Notes under the pieces: model-generated
What the model was told of the DNA's origin: nothing
Database searches by the model: none
Seen by the model: only the letters and a program-made list of their open reading frames with translations
Position numbers and translations under genes: made by a program
Assembly: GCA_910586595.1 (NCBI GenBank)
Contig: CAJUJB010000010.1
Span: forward strand, 1-64,000
From: an uncultured Muribaculaceae bacterium
GTDB lineage: Bacteria > Bacteroidota > Bacteroidia > Bacteroidales > Muribaculaceae
Reading direction: 5' to 3'
Length of the DNA: 64,000 nt
Part shown: piece after piece, positions 25,606 to 34,085 of the stretch
Position numbering within the stretch: position 1 is the stretch's first letter
How the letters are laid out: each line of letters begins with the position of its first letter

Positions 25606-28290
25606 CTAACGGATTATGATTTTTTCTGCGTCAGGCCCCACACGCTTTATATAGAAGCCGGGTGTAAGCCGGTCAGGCTGCACTTGCCGTCCTTGCAGGG
25701 TGTGGTAAGTGGCTGTCTGTTCGATGTAGGTTTCCATGGGCAATGAGGAGAATTGCTCTATGTTTGCATCGGGCCCGAAAAGCGACCGATAGGCATTTGC
25801 AGAGCCTTCCGGCACCCGGATTCTGACAGATGAGGGCATTCTCACCGCGCCTCCTTCGTCACTCGGAACGGGTGGTACAGAACCCCGGAATTCTATCAGG
25901 TCGGTTTTGATGTCGAGGAATGCCTGAGGATGTATCTCAGCCAGGGATGCCGGCAATGACAAGAATGGCAGTTCGGTGCTGTTGAATGCCCGGTCGCCTA
26001 ACTTTATCACTCCTTCGGGCACGTAGAGCGACGAGGATGAAGTTGCGTACGCCATCCATCTTTCCGATATTTCGCCTTCGGGGGCATCGCTGATGGATTC
26101 GGTGTCTATGCGCCATTGTAAATCGAAGTCGAGGTCGTAGAAGGTCATTATATCCTCGAAATTGGTGCATGAAGGCGGTAGGGTGACTTGCTTTATTCCC
26201 ACAGGCATGCGGCCGCCAAGAGACTCTACCCCGTCGGGAACGTTGAATACCTCGATACCGGTGCCGTAGAGGCTTATGGGTATGCGCTTCACTCCTTCGG
26301 CGAAACTGATTGTCTTGAGGTCCGGGCAACTTTGGCGATCGGAGATGAAGCCGCTCTGGAAAGGCTGAGTGGCCGGATGCCCGTCCATAAACCCTGCGTG
26401 GAACGCGATAGATTTTATCTTGGTTCCCGCCAGAGCCCCGTTGCCGAGCCAGACGAGATTCTCGCCGACGGGGAAATCGGTCACGCCCTGGCACCCCTTG
26501 AACGCGTCGGTTCCTACACTTTCGAGCTGGTTGAGAGATGAGAAACCGAAGCGCCCGGTGTTGCCGTCAAACGCATAATCGCCGATGATGCGTATTTTGG
26601 AGGGGAATTTTTCTATGCCGAGCACACCATTGCGGGCGAATGCCGATTCTCCGATCTCGATGGTGTTGTCGGGTAATTGGCATTCTTCAAGGGCGGTGGA
26701 TATTACAAATGCCTTAGCCGAGACAGTAAGTGGCAGATCTGGGTCTCGTTCTTCAAAAGTGACTCTGCGCAGTTTGGCTGCCATTATCTCAGGTATCCGC
26801 CTTACTTTGGGGCCTACAGCCATTCGGGTTGCCGATTCGAATGTGAGCGACCCTTTGAGGTTGATGGAGTTGAGAAATACTGATGAAATGCCTGAGCAAT
26901 GCAGGAAGGCCTCGCCGCCCACGGCTTCGAGGTTTTCCGGGAAAGTGAATTCTGTAAGGCTTGTGCAATATGTGAAGGCCTCCGAACCGATATCGCGGAG
27001 GCTCTCCGGTATATAGTCCAGCCAAAGTGAGCTGCAATTGGCGAAGGCTCTTGACCCGATAGTCTCTAAGCCCTCACTCCAGGTCACGGATGAGAGGGCC
27101 GAGCAGCTCTCGAAGGCACTCGCGCCGATGGTGCTCACACTCGATGGAATAGTGACATCTGTCAGCGTGCGCTTGCTCCGGAAGATTTCTCCCGCTAATG
27201 CGAGTGTGCCGTCTTTGATAATGACGTCCTTGTAATCACCGGTAGAGGAGTAGGCTGTTTTACCGAGATAAACCACTCCATAACTGTCGGCATGGCTGTT
27301 GTTTTTCAACCATGGGGTGCCTTCGAATGAGCGTTGACCGATATAAGCGACTGTCTCTGGCAGATTGACTGCGCTTAACTGCGAGCAGCCTGAGAAGGCA
27401 AATTCACCTACTGAGACGAGGCCCGGGGCGAACTTTACTTCTGTAATTGCAGTATTCTGAGCCACGTAGGCAGGAATGGCCGTGAGCTTGCTCATATCGA
27501 CGACACCACTTAGCTTGCTGTTGTCGAACGCATATTCGCCAAGGTACTCGATGGCGGAGAGGTCGATAGAGTTTATGCCGCATCTCCGGAAGGCCCCTTC
27601 GTCGATATGCCGTGGCGCAGCGGACAGACCGACAGTCGCAGGACAAGAGTAAAATGCCTGGATGCCGATGGAGTCGACTGAGGCAGGAATGACAAGCGTC
27701 TTCATTGATGTGGCTCCCCCGAAGGCGCCACCTCCGACAAACCGCGGGCCTTCCGGCACGATGACTTCTTCGATTGTGGTATTGTTGGAGAATATATTCT
27801 CGCCGATGGATGGCAGCTGTGGTAAGACAACTTTATGATAGGCCCCCGTCTTGCAGAATGCTCCGGCATAATCGGCGCTGTAGTGATTGATGTTGAGTAC
27901 CGCGGCCCCGAGAGAGTTTTCTCCCACGGTTTCTTCGATGTGAGGAGTATCGGAAATATAGTAATTGTAATAAATGTAAGTATTGGACGCATTCGTGCCG
28001 CCGTAAAGTGTGGCATAGCATTCTTCTCCGGCAACCAATGTAGTGGCTGAAAGGTCAAGAGTCTGCACGGAAGCCAGCTGGCCGGTTGCCTCGCGGAGTA
28101 AAATCAGGTCATCGGCATTGAGAGGCCCGGCGATTTTGAGAGATGTGATGCGCGATTGATCCACGCGGTCGAGTTCCCGGGCAAGCGTTCCAGCTTCAGT
28201 CAGAGTAAGCGATATGTCGCCATTTCCAGCCGCGGCAATCAACGGAAGGCTGGCAGAGAGAATGACGGTTAGTAATTTACTTGTGTTCAT
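25606..28290 (-). CDS. BspA-like leucine-rich-repeat surface protein
   Basis: The 894-residue protein has a signal peptide (MNTSKLLTVILSASLPLIAAA). A long array of LRR_5 (BspA/Treponema-type) repeats of about 23 residues follows, with units such as LVIPASVDSIGIQAFYSC, VTIPSSVSTIGASAFESC and FTFPENLEAVGGEAFLHC. The array runs from about residue 125 to 800. The C-terminus (YHTLQGRQVQPDRLTPGFYIKR...) resembles the sorting-like tail of two other proteins in this window. Proteins of this kind sit at the surface and can bind host matrix or other bacteria; the ligand here is unknown. It has its own promoter. Confidence 0.88.
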   Translation of the reverse strand: MNTSKLLTVILSASLPLIAAAGNGDISLTLTEAGTLARELDRVDQSRITSLKIAGPLNADDLILLREATGQLASVQTLDLSATTLVAGEECYATLYGGTNASNTYIYYNYYISDTPHIEETVGENSLGAAVLNINHYSADYAGAFCKTGAYHKVVLPQLPSIGENIFSNNTTIEEVIVPEGPRFVGGGAFGGATSMKTLVIPASVDSIGIQAFYSCPATVGLSAAPRHIDEGAFRRCGINSIDLSAIEYLGEYAFDNSKLSGVVDMSKLTAIPAYVAQNTAITEVKFAPGLVSVGEFAFSGCSQLSAVNLPETVAYIGQRSFEGTPWLKNNSHADSYGVVYLGKTAYSSTGDYKDVIIKDGTLALAGEIFRSKRTLTDVTIPSSVSTIGASAFESCSALSSVTWSEGLETIGSRAFANCSSLWLDYIPESLRDIGSEAFTYCTSLTEFTFPENLEAVGGEAFLHCSGISSVFLNSINLKGSLTFESATRMAVGPKVRRIPEIMAAKLRRVTFEERDPDLPLTVSAKAFVISTALEECQLPDNTIEIGESAFARNGVLGIEKFPSKIRIIGDYAFDGNTGRFGFSSLNQLESVGTDAFKGCQGVTDFPVGENLVWLGNGALAGTKIKSIAFHAGFMDGHPATQPFQSGFISDRQSCPDLKTISFAEGVKRIPISLYGTGIEVFNVPDGVESLGGRMPVGIKQVTLPPSCTNFEDIMTFYDLDFDLQWRIDTESISDAPEGEISERWMAYATSSSSLYVPEGVIKLGDRAFNSTELPFLSLPASLAEIHPQAFLDIKTDLIEFRGSVPPVPSDEGGAVRMPSSVRIRVPEGSANAYRSLFGPDANIEQFSSLPMETYIEQTATYHTLQGRQVQPDRLTPGFYIKRVGPDAEKIIIR

Positions 28291-28315
28291 GGTGCTCGGA
28301 TAAAGGTGATGTCGA

Positions 28316-28346
28316 CAAAGATAAGGTAAATGCGTGGAATGGACAA
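28316..28346 (-). promoter_or_regulatory. Promoter for the LRR protein gene
   Basis: On the minus strand, TTG at 28346-28344 and TATCTTTG at 28323-28316 are 20 bp apart, matching the Bacteroidetes consensus. The start codon is 26 bp downstream. Confidence 0.7.
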
Positions 28347-28423
28347 CTGGTTAACGATTGTTAACTTGCAAGTCGAAGGCTTCGATGGTCAATCACCTCC
28401 AAAAACGATTGGGATGAAAAGAA

Positions 28424-28455
28424 TTTGCTCAATTTCACAATTTTTTGTACCTTTG
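28424..28455 (+). promoter_or_regulatory. Promoter for the CapD-like gene
   Basis: TTTG at 28424-28427 and TACCTTTG at 28448-28455 are separated by 20 bp, an excellent Bacteroidetes promoter, 52 bp before the ATG at 28507. Confidence 0.8.
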
Positions 28456-28506
28456 CCGTCGCTTTTCAATTCATTATAATTTAAGTCCCATACCCGTTCA
28501 ACGTAT

Positions 28507-30543
28507 ATGAAAAAGAAATTGCTTAAGGCGTTGGCAAACTCGTCTCTTGTCCGCAACTTTGTGGCCAAGCCTTCGCCTAAGTGGATGGTGCTGTTGGCTG
28601 ATCTGATACTTATCACGTTCAGTTGCGCGCTTACGCTCACGTTTGGAGCACATACCAATCATGGAGAGGGTTTCCTGTTTACTCCGTTTGCAAAGGCTTG
28701 CTTTGAATTTATTACCTATGCTGTGCTTGCGCTTGTGCTTGGCACGAGCCGTTACATTATCCGCCTTTCGGTGATCGAAGATACCTATCGTCTGGTTCTT
28801 CTTATCCTGTCGGCGTCGGCTGTCCTGAGCCTTGTTTCCCTGTGCACATATTTTATCGGAGGCTTCTTCTATTTCAGCTTCTGGAATATATTTGTTGTGG
28901 GCGTGATGTCGTTCTCGCTCATGCTGCTGATGCGTCTGTCGATCAAGTATCTTTATTTGCTGCTGTCAGGCATCTCGCAGACCAAGACCCGTGTCATCGT
29001 GCTCGGATCTGCCATCAACTCTTTCTTCCTCGCTTCAGCGCTTAAGAGTGAGTTTGAAGGCCGCTTTGACCCGGTAGCCTTGCTCAGTCTGTCACCCCGC
29101 AATATCGACAGCACGGTCAATGGTATTCCGGTCGTGCCCTTCGATGCCGACACTGTACCTGAGATATTCGAGTACTATAAATGCGATACTCTCCTTTTCC
29201 TCTCGACCCAGCTCGAACTGATGCGCAGCGGCACAGCCGACGTATTCCTGCGCAACCATATCAAGCTCCTCATGCTTAATCAGGTCGAGGAGTTCGATGT
29301 GAACAGCAAGTCGATGCCTGCGCTGTCGACACACGTACACAATATCCGTATCGAAGACCTGCTTGGCCGCGAACCTATCCGCACCGAGAACCCCACTATC
29401 CGTAGCGTCATCCGCGGTCAGACCGTGATGATTACCGGCGCCGCCGGTTCGATCGGTAGTGAGATTGTACGTCAGGTAGCCGCCCTGGATGCGAGCGACA
29501 TCGTCCTCCTCGATCAGGCTGAGACCCCTATGCATGAGATGCAGCTCGAGCTCGAGGCTACCTTCCCCGATATGAAGATTCATCTGTTTATCGGCGACGT
29601 GGCCAACCGTGAGCGTATGGAGCATGCGTTCCAGAAATACCGTCCTCGCTACGTATTCCACGCGGCCGCTTACAAGCATGTGCCGATGATGGAGCGCAAT
29701 CCGGCCGAAGCCGTCATGACCAATGTGTTCGGCACAAAGAATATGGCCGATCTTTCGGTTAAATATGGCGTTGAGAAATTTGTGATGATTTCTACCGACA
29801 AGGCCGTGAACCCCACCAACGTGATGGGCGCCTCTAAGCGAATCGCCGAGATATATGTGCAGAGTCTCTTCTTCCATCAGCGTACTCAGGTTGACCGCGT
29901 GTCGACCCGCTTCATCACCACCCGTTTCGGCAACGTGCTCGGCTCCAACGGCTCGGTAATACCTCTTTTCCGCAAACAGATCGAGCAAGGTGGCCCTGTG
30001 ACCATCACTCACCGCAATATTATCCGTTACTTCATGACTATCCCCGAGGCATGTTCGCTGGTGCTTGAGGCAGGATGTATGGGCCATGGTGGTGAGATAT
30101 TCATATTCGATATGGGCCAGCCCGTGAAAATCTGGGATCTCGCCGTGCGCATGATTTCTCTTTCGGGCTTGCGCGCCGGTGAGGACATCGAGATTATCGA
30201 GACAGGCCTCCGCCCCGGTGAGAAACTCTACGAAGAGTTGCTCAACGAGAAAGAACGCACGATTGCCACCCACCACAAGAAGATTATGATCGCACGCGTG
30301 CGTACATATGACTATAAAGACGTACAGGAGCATGTGGCTCGCCTTGAGGCTGCCGTACATGCAGGTGCCGGCCACGACATCGTTGCGGAGATGAAGCATA
30401 TGGTGCCCGAGTTCAAGTCGAATAATTCGATCTGGCAGCAGGTCGATACCGAGATCAAGGATGCTCACAACGACTCTGACGATATGCACGAAATCGAAGT
30501 AAACCCCGAAGCGTTCGCTTCGGCGTCTAATATCCGCAATTAA
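28507..30543 (+). CDS. Membrane-bound nucleotide-sugar 4,6-dehydratase, CapD/PglF/WbpM type
   Basis: The 678-residue product has about four membrane helices in the first 160 residues and a CoA-binding-like linker domain. A C-terminal SDR domain follows, with the NAD motif TGAAGSIGSEI near residue 309 and the active-site block STDKAVNPTNVMGASKR near 428. Family members convert UDP-GlcNAc to the 4-keto-6-deoxy sugar at the start of synthesis of unusual sugars for capsule, O-antigen or glycoproteins. The gene stands outside a polysaccharide cluster, so it may serve a general protein O-glycosylation pathway, as known in Bacteroides; this is inference. Confidence 0.9.
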   Translation: MKKKLLKALANSSLVRNFVAKPSPKWMVLLADLILITFSCALTLTFGAHTNHGEGFLFTPFAKACFEFITYAVLALVLGTSRYIIRLSVIEDTYRLVLLILSASAVLSLVSLCTYFIGGFFYFSFWNIFVVGVMSFSLMLLMRLSIKYLYLLLSGISQTKTRVIVLGSAINSFFLASALKSEFEGRFDPVALLSLSPRNIDSTVNGIPVVPFDADTVPEIFEYYKCDTLLFLSTQLELMRSGTADVFLRNHIKLLMLNQVEEFDVNSKSMPALSTHVHNIRIEDLLGREPIRTENPTIRSVIRGQTVMITGAAGSIGSEIVRQVAALDASDIVLLDQAETPMHEMQLELEATFPDMKIHLFIGDVANRERMEHAFQKYRPRYVFHAAAYKHVPMMERNPAEAVMTNVFGTKNMADLSVKYGVEKFVMISTDKAVNPTNVMGASKRIAEIYVQSLFFHQRTQVDRVSTRFITTRFGNVLGSNGSVIPLFRKQIEQGGPVTITHRNIIRYFMTIPEACSLVLEAGCMGHGGEIFIFDMGQPVKIWDLAVRMISLSGLRAGEDIEIIETGLRPGEKLYEELLNEKERTIATHHKKIMIARVRTYDYKDVQEHVARLEAAVHAGAGHDIVAEMKHMVPEFKSNNSIWQQVDTEIKDAHNDSDDMHEIEVNPEAFASASNIRN

Positions 30544-30546
30544 GAT

Positions 30547-31209
30547 ATGAAGAAATTTATTACAACTGTCTTGCTCGCGCTTGTGGTTAGCGCATCTTCT
30601 TACGCATTCGACATCAAGGATCTCTTTGGTGGAAAAGAGACTACTGAGACCGAAAGCACATCAGGATCTGATAATGGTTCGTCGGGTATTCTCGGCGCCA
30701 TCGGCAGCTTTGTCAACAGCGTCACCGCCAACAGCAATTTCTCTGTCGACGACCTCGTAGGCACCTGGAACTATACCTCGCCTGCAGTGACCTTCGACAG
30801 CGAGAACGCCCTCAAGAATGTAGGCGGAGCCGCAGCTGCCACGGCAGTTGAGTCGAAGCTCGAGCCGTACTATACACGCCTTGGTTTTGACAAGACCAGC
30901 CTCGTGGTCGATGCTGACCATAATTTCACTCTTAAGATGGGTCTGCTCACACTCAAGGGCACCATTGAGAAAGATGATGAAGGTATGGTGTTCAGCTTCA
31001 GCGCCTTTGGTAAGGTTAGCCTCGGGCAGGTTCGTGCCAATGCCACCAAGTCGGGCTCTACGCTCAATCTTACCTTCGATGCCACCAAGATGGTGCAGCT
31101 TCTCACCAAGGTGTCGAGCGTGCTCAACAGTACTGCGCTTAACACCCTCACCACCCTGCTGAATTCATACGACGGTATTTACATGGGCTTCAAGCTGAAA
31201 AAAGCCTGA
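30547..31209 (+). CDS. DUF4923-like secreted protein
   Basis: The 220-residue product has a signal peptide (MKKFITTVLLALVVSASSYA) and a Ser/Thr-rich linker (about 33-50). A lipocalin-like segment then opens with VDDLVGTWNYTSPAVTF and alternates beta strands to the end (GIYMGFKLKKA). This matches my recollection of the DUF4923 family of Bacteroidales, which has no known function. It starts 3 bp after the CapD-like gene, so it is co-transcribed with it, and a strong terminator follows. Confidence 0.8.
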   Translation: MKKFITTVLLALVVSASSYAFDIKDLFGGKETTETESTSGSDNGSSGILGAIGSFVNSVTANSNFSVDDLVGTWNYTSPAVTFDSENALKNVGGAAAATAVESKLEPYYTRLGFDKTSLVVDADHNFTLKMGLLTLKGTIEKDDEGMVFSFSAFGKVSLGQVRANATKSGSTLNLTFDATKMVQLLTKVSSVLNSTALNTLTTLLNSYDGIYMGFKLKKA

Positions 31210-31232
31210 GCCTTACAAGAATAAATAAAATA

Positions 31233-31271
31233 AGCCGCGCGGTCTTTGACAATGTCAAAGGCCGCGCGGCT
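31233..31271. terminator. Bidirectional terminator
   Basis: AGCCGCGCGG and CCGCGCGGCT pair, and inside them CTTTGACA pairs with TGTCAAAG, giving a long hairpin. It lies between the convergent DUF4923 and lpxH genes, with A/T-rich flanks on both sides. Confidence 0.9.
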
Positions 31272-31280
31272 CATTATTAT

Positions 31281-32060
31281 TCATTGTTCATTATTCATTA
31301 TTATGTGTTCTCTGAGCTCAAGTGTGTTGCCGTCGAATACGGCGTAGGTCGAGAGGTCAATCCAGTTGCCGAGTATGATAAGGCGACATCGGTCGTTGAT
31401 AGGCTCGTCAAGCGGAACGTGGTGATGTCCGATGATGATATAGCGCAGATCATGATCGTCGGACGACAACTTGCGGGCAAAGACCTCTACGGCTGTGCGG
31501 GCTTTCGGGGTGAATTCCGGCAGGTTGGTCTTGCGGCTATGAGAACTCCAGCCATGGGCGAAGGGTAGTGTCCAGCGCGGGTGCAGCCCGGCGTAAAGTT
31601 TCTGGCATACCTTGTTGTGAAAAATACTGCGTAAGATTGTATACGATCTTGGCTGGCGTCCGAAGGTGTCGCCGTGGCCAAGGAAGAAATGTACGCCATC
31701 TATTTCCACAGGCACGCCACCGGCGTCGGTGTCGACTATGCGTATGCCTATCTCGTCGCGCAGGTAGTCGAAGAGCCATATGTCATGGTTGCCTATAAAC
31801 CATACGATCTCCACGCCGCTGTCGGCAAGGCGCGCCAGTTCGCCAAAGAACCGTACATGCCCTCTTGGCACCACTGTACGGTATTCAAACCAGTAGTCGA
31901 GTATGTCGCCAAGCAGATAAATGGCCTTTGCGTTGGGGCCGATGGAGCGTAGAAATTTCACCACGCGCATCTCATGTGCGCGGGGATCGGCGATATAGCT
32001 CGCCCCGAGATGCACGTCGCTCAGAAAATATGTGAGCGTACGCTCCGGCTGGGATGTCAT
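31281..32060 (-). CDS. lpxH: UDP-2,3-diacylglucosamine diphosphatase
   Basis: The 259-residue protein is a calcineurin-like metallophosphatase with the full metal set: SDVHLG (Asp15, His17), LLGDILDYWFEYR, IGNHD, LGHGDTFG and GHHHVPLDEP. This combination is typical of LpxH, which removes UMP from UDP-diacylglucosamine in lipid A synthesis at the inner membrane surface. The ATG at 32060 is chosen because it overlaps the upstream gene's stop by 4 bp (ATGA) and puts the first motif at residue 14. A longer in-frame start at 32111 would lie inside the upstream gene. Confidence 0.9.
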   Translation of the reverse strand: MTSQPERTLTYFLSDVHLGASYIADPRAHEMRVVKFLRSIGPNAKAIYLLGDILDYWFEYRTVVPRGHVRFFGELARLADSGVEIVWFIGNHDIWLFDYLRDEIGIRIVDTDAGGVPVEIDGVHFFLGHGDTFGRQPRSYTILRSIFHNKVCQKLYAGLHPRWTLPFAHGWSSHSRKTNLPEFTPKARTAVEVFARKLSSDDHDLRYIIIGHHHVPLDEPINDRCRLIILGNWIDLSTYAVFDGNTLELREHIIMNNEQ

Positions 32061-32377
32061 AGCAGACCCAGCTCGAGTTTGGCTTCCTCGCTCATCATGT
32101 CCTGGTTCCATTCCGGCTCGAACACGATGTTGACCGTGACTGATTTGACTCCTTCAACACTCTCGAGCTTCATGCGCACGTCTTCAAGAATGAAGTCGGC
32201 CATCGGGCAGTTGGGGGCGGTAAGTGTCATGTCCACGGTCAGGTCGCCGGCATCTGTGAGGTCGATGCGGTAGACAAGACCGAGAGAATATATATCGACG
32301 GGTATTTCCGGGTCGTAGACGGTGCGGAGCATCTCTACAACCTTTTCTTCTATTTTGAGGCGTTCTTCTGCGTTCAT
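32057..32377 (-). CDS. MIP18/DUF59-family protein, SufT-like iron-sulfur assembly factor
   Basis: The 106-residue product is a short DUF59 domain. It has VYDPEIPVDIYSLGLVY, LTAPNCPMADFI (with the conserved Cys) and a C-terminal VEGVKSVTVNIVFEPEWNQDMMSEEAKLELG. Stand-alone DUF59 proteins such as SufT help mature iron-sulfur proteins. The ATG at 32377 is preferred over one at 32404 that would add a hydrophobic stretch (MIFFVILLI) overlapping the promoter. The -7 box at 32384-32391 lies only 6 bp upstream, so the message may be leaderless. It is translationally coupled to lpxH by a 4-bp overlap. Confidence 0.85.
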   Translation of the reverse strand: MNAEERLKIEEKVVEMLRTVYDPEIPVDIYSLGLVYRIDLTDAGDLTVDMTLTAPNCPMADFILEDVRMKLESVEGVKSVTVNIVFEPEWNQDMMSEEAKLELGLL

Positions 32378-32383
32378 AATGAG

Positions 32384-32391
32384 CAAAATTA
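32384..32391 (-). promoter_or_regulatory. Promoter -7 box very close to the SufT-like start codon
   Basis: The minus strand reads TAATTTTG, ending 6 bp before the ATG at 32377. If used, transcription would start at or next to the start codon. Confidence 0.5.
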
Positions 32392-32435
32392 CGAAAAAAA
32401 TCATGTTTCGTTACCGATTTCTCCACTAAAAATTG

Positions 32436-32443
32436 TAATTTTG
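32436..32443 (+). promoter_or_regulatory. Promoter -7 box for the porin-like gene
   Basis: TAATTTTG lies 59 bp before the ATG at 32503. No TTTG was found at -33. Confidence 0.5.
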
Positions 32444-32502
32444 CACCCGCGGTGAGTCCATGAGCCGCCGTAAAACGCTGTACTTCAACAAAACCCACAG
32501 AT

Positions 32503-33150
32503 ATGAAAAAACTTCAAGTACTTTTACTCGCAATTGCCGCCATTGCCGTCTCGGCCCTTCCGGCAGCCGCGCAGTTCCGATTCGGCCCTCGTGTCGGTGT
32601 GGCGGTCAACTCGATGCGTCTTAACAAAGACGTGTTCAACAACGACAATCGTGCCGGCTTTACCGGTGGTCTGCAGGCAGAGTTTACTATTCCGGTGGTG
32701 AATCTCGCGTTTGACCTCTCGGTGATGTATGTTCATCGCGTAAGCGACAGCAATGCAATCGGCACCGGTGCGAATGCCGACGACAACGCACTTCTGGAAG
32801 CCGATAACTTCAAGAAACGTGACTATATCGAGATTCCTCTCAATTTCAAATATAAAATCGGCCTGCCGATCGTAGGTAAGATTGTATCGCCCTATATCTT
32901 CACCGGCCCCAGCTTCGCCTTCCTTGCCTCAAAGCGCGACATTACCGCTGCTTACCAGAACAAGGCATTCGACGTGGCATGGAACTTCGGTGTGGGCCTC
33001 CAGCTCTTCACTCACCTCCAGGTCGGCGCTTCGTATGGTCTCGGTATTACCAAGACTGTTGAGAAGCTCAACGTAGCCGGCATCACTTCCGGCACCCCCA
33101 TCGAGGGCAAAAACAACTATTGGACTATTACAGCCGCTTGGCTTTTCTAA
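32503..33150 (+). CDS. Outer-membrane beta-barrel protein (porin family)
   Basis: The 215-residue product has a signal peptide (MKKLQVLLLAIAAIAVSALPAAAQ). Amphipathic strands typical of the Bacteroidetes OMP_b-brl_2 type follow: FRFGPRVGVAVNSM, GFTGGLQAEFTIP, DYIEIPLNFKYKIGLP, VSPYIFTGPSFAFL and a final strand WTITAAWLF that ends in Phe. It is predicted to be an eight-stranded barrel in the outer membrane. The function is unknown. NagB is encoded 26 bp downstream and may share the transcript. Confidence 0.87.
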   Translation: MKKLQVLLLAIAAIAVSALPAAAQFRFGPRVGVAVNSMRLNKDVFNNDNRAGFTGGLQAEFTIPVVNLAFDLSVMYVHRVSDSNAIGTGANADDNALLEADNFKKRDYIEIPLNFKYKIGLPIVGKIVSPYIFTGPSFAFLASKRDITAAYQNKAFDVAWNFGVGLQLFTHLQVGASYGLGITKTVEKLNVAGITSGTPIEGKNNYWTITAAWLF

Positions 33151-33176
33151 TTTAATCCAAAACTCAAGAAATTGCA

Positions 33177-33986
33177 ATGAGACTAATTATTGAACCTGAT
33201 TACGATCGCCTCTCCCGTTGGGCAGGCAACTATGTTGCAGCCCGTATCAACGAAGCCAACCCCACTCCCGAGCACCCCTTCGTACTCGGTTGCCCCACCG
33301 GCAGCTCGCCTCTGGGCATGTACCGTCGTCTGATCGAGCTTTACAAAGAAGGTAAAGTGTCGTTCAAGAATGTTGTCACTTTCAACATGGACGAGTATGT
33401 TGGCCTTCCCGAAGACCACCCCGAGAGCTATCACAGCTTCATGTGGAACAACTTCTTCAGCCATATCGACATACCCAAGGAAAACGTAAATATTCTCAAT
33501 GGCAACGCGGCTGATCTCGCTGCTGAATGTGCCCGCTTCGAAGACAAGATCAAGCAGTACGGTGGCATCGACCTCTTCATGGGTGGCGTAGGCCCCGACG
33601 GTCATATCGCGTTCAACGAACCCGGATCTTCGCTCACCTCACGCACTCGTGTGAAGACCCTCACTACCGACACAATCATCGCCAACTCCCGTTTCTTCGA
33701 GGGTAATGTTGACCTCGTGCCCAAGACAGCCCTCACCGTAGGTGTAGGCACAGTCATGGCTGCCCGCAGCGTAATGCTTATGGTCAACGGTCACAACAAG
33801 GCCCGCGCACTCCGTCACGGTGTTGAGGGAGGTATCTCGCAGATGTGGACTATTTCTGCCCTGCAGATGCACCCGAAGGCAATCATCGTCGCCGACGATG
33901 CAGCTTGCGCCGAACTTACCGTAGGCACCTACCGTTACTTCCTCGACATCGAGAAAGATAATCTTGACCCCGATACTCAGCTTTAA
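33177..33986 (+). CDS. nagB: Glucosamine-6-phosphate deaminase
   Basis: The 269-residue protein is a full-length NagB. It opens MRLIIEPDYDRLSRWAGNYV and has the phosphate-binding GCPTGSSPLGMYRRLI, the catalytic FNMDEYVGLP, and GGVGPDGHIAFNEPGSS, the family signature. It converts glucosamine-6-phosphate to fructose-6-phosphate and ammonia, linking amino-sugar use, such as from mucin, to glycolysis. No nagA or transporter is adjacent. A strong terminator follows. Confidence 0.96.
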   Translation: MRLIIEPDYDRLSRWAGNYVAARINEANPTPEHPFVLGCPTGSSPLGMYRRLIELYKEGKVSFKNVVTFNMDEYVGLPEDHPESYHSFMWNNFFSHIDIPKENVNILNGNAADLAAECARFEDKIKQYGGIDLFMGGVGPDGHIAFNEPGSSLTSRTRVKTLTTDTIIANSRFFEGNVDLVPKTALTVGVGTVMAARSVMLMVNGHNKARALRHGVEGGISQMWTISALQMHPKAIIVADDAACAELTVGTYRYFLDIEKDNLDPDTQL

Positions 33987-34003
33987 AGATTATAATTGAG
34001 AAT

Positions 34004-34061
34004 ATGAGACATAAAAGATGACGGACTCTCTGACTCCGCATCTTTTATGTCTCATTTTTTT
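34004..34061 (+). terminator. Strong terminator after nagB
   Basis: A 17-bp perfect stem, ATGAGACATAAAAGATG (34004-34020) with CATCTTTTATGTCTCAT (34039-34055), is extended by CGGA/TCCG inside. It is followed by an uninterrupted T run. Confidence 0.93.
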
Positions 34062-34085
34062 ATCTACACAATTCTATAGCACACG

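Noticed and set aside
29092..30489. A 465-codon minus-strand frame inside the CapD-like gene
   Set aside because: It lies wholly antisense to a strongly conserved dehydratase, has no promoter or family motif, and has His/Gly-rich composition typical of shadow frames.
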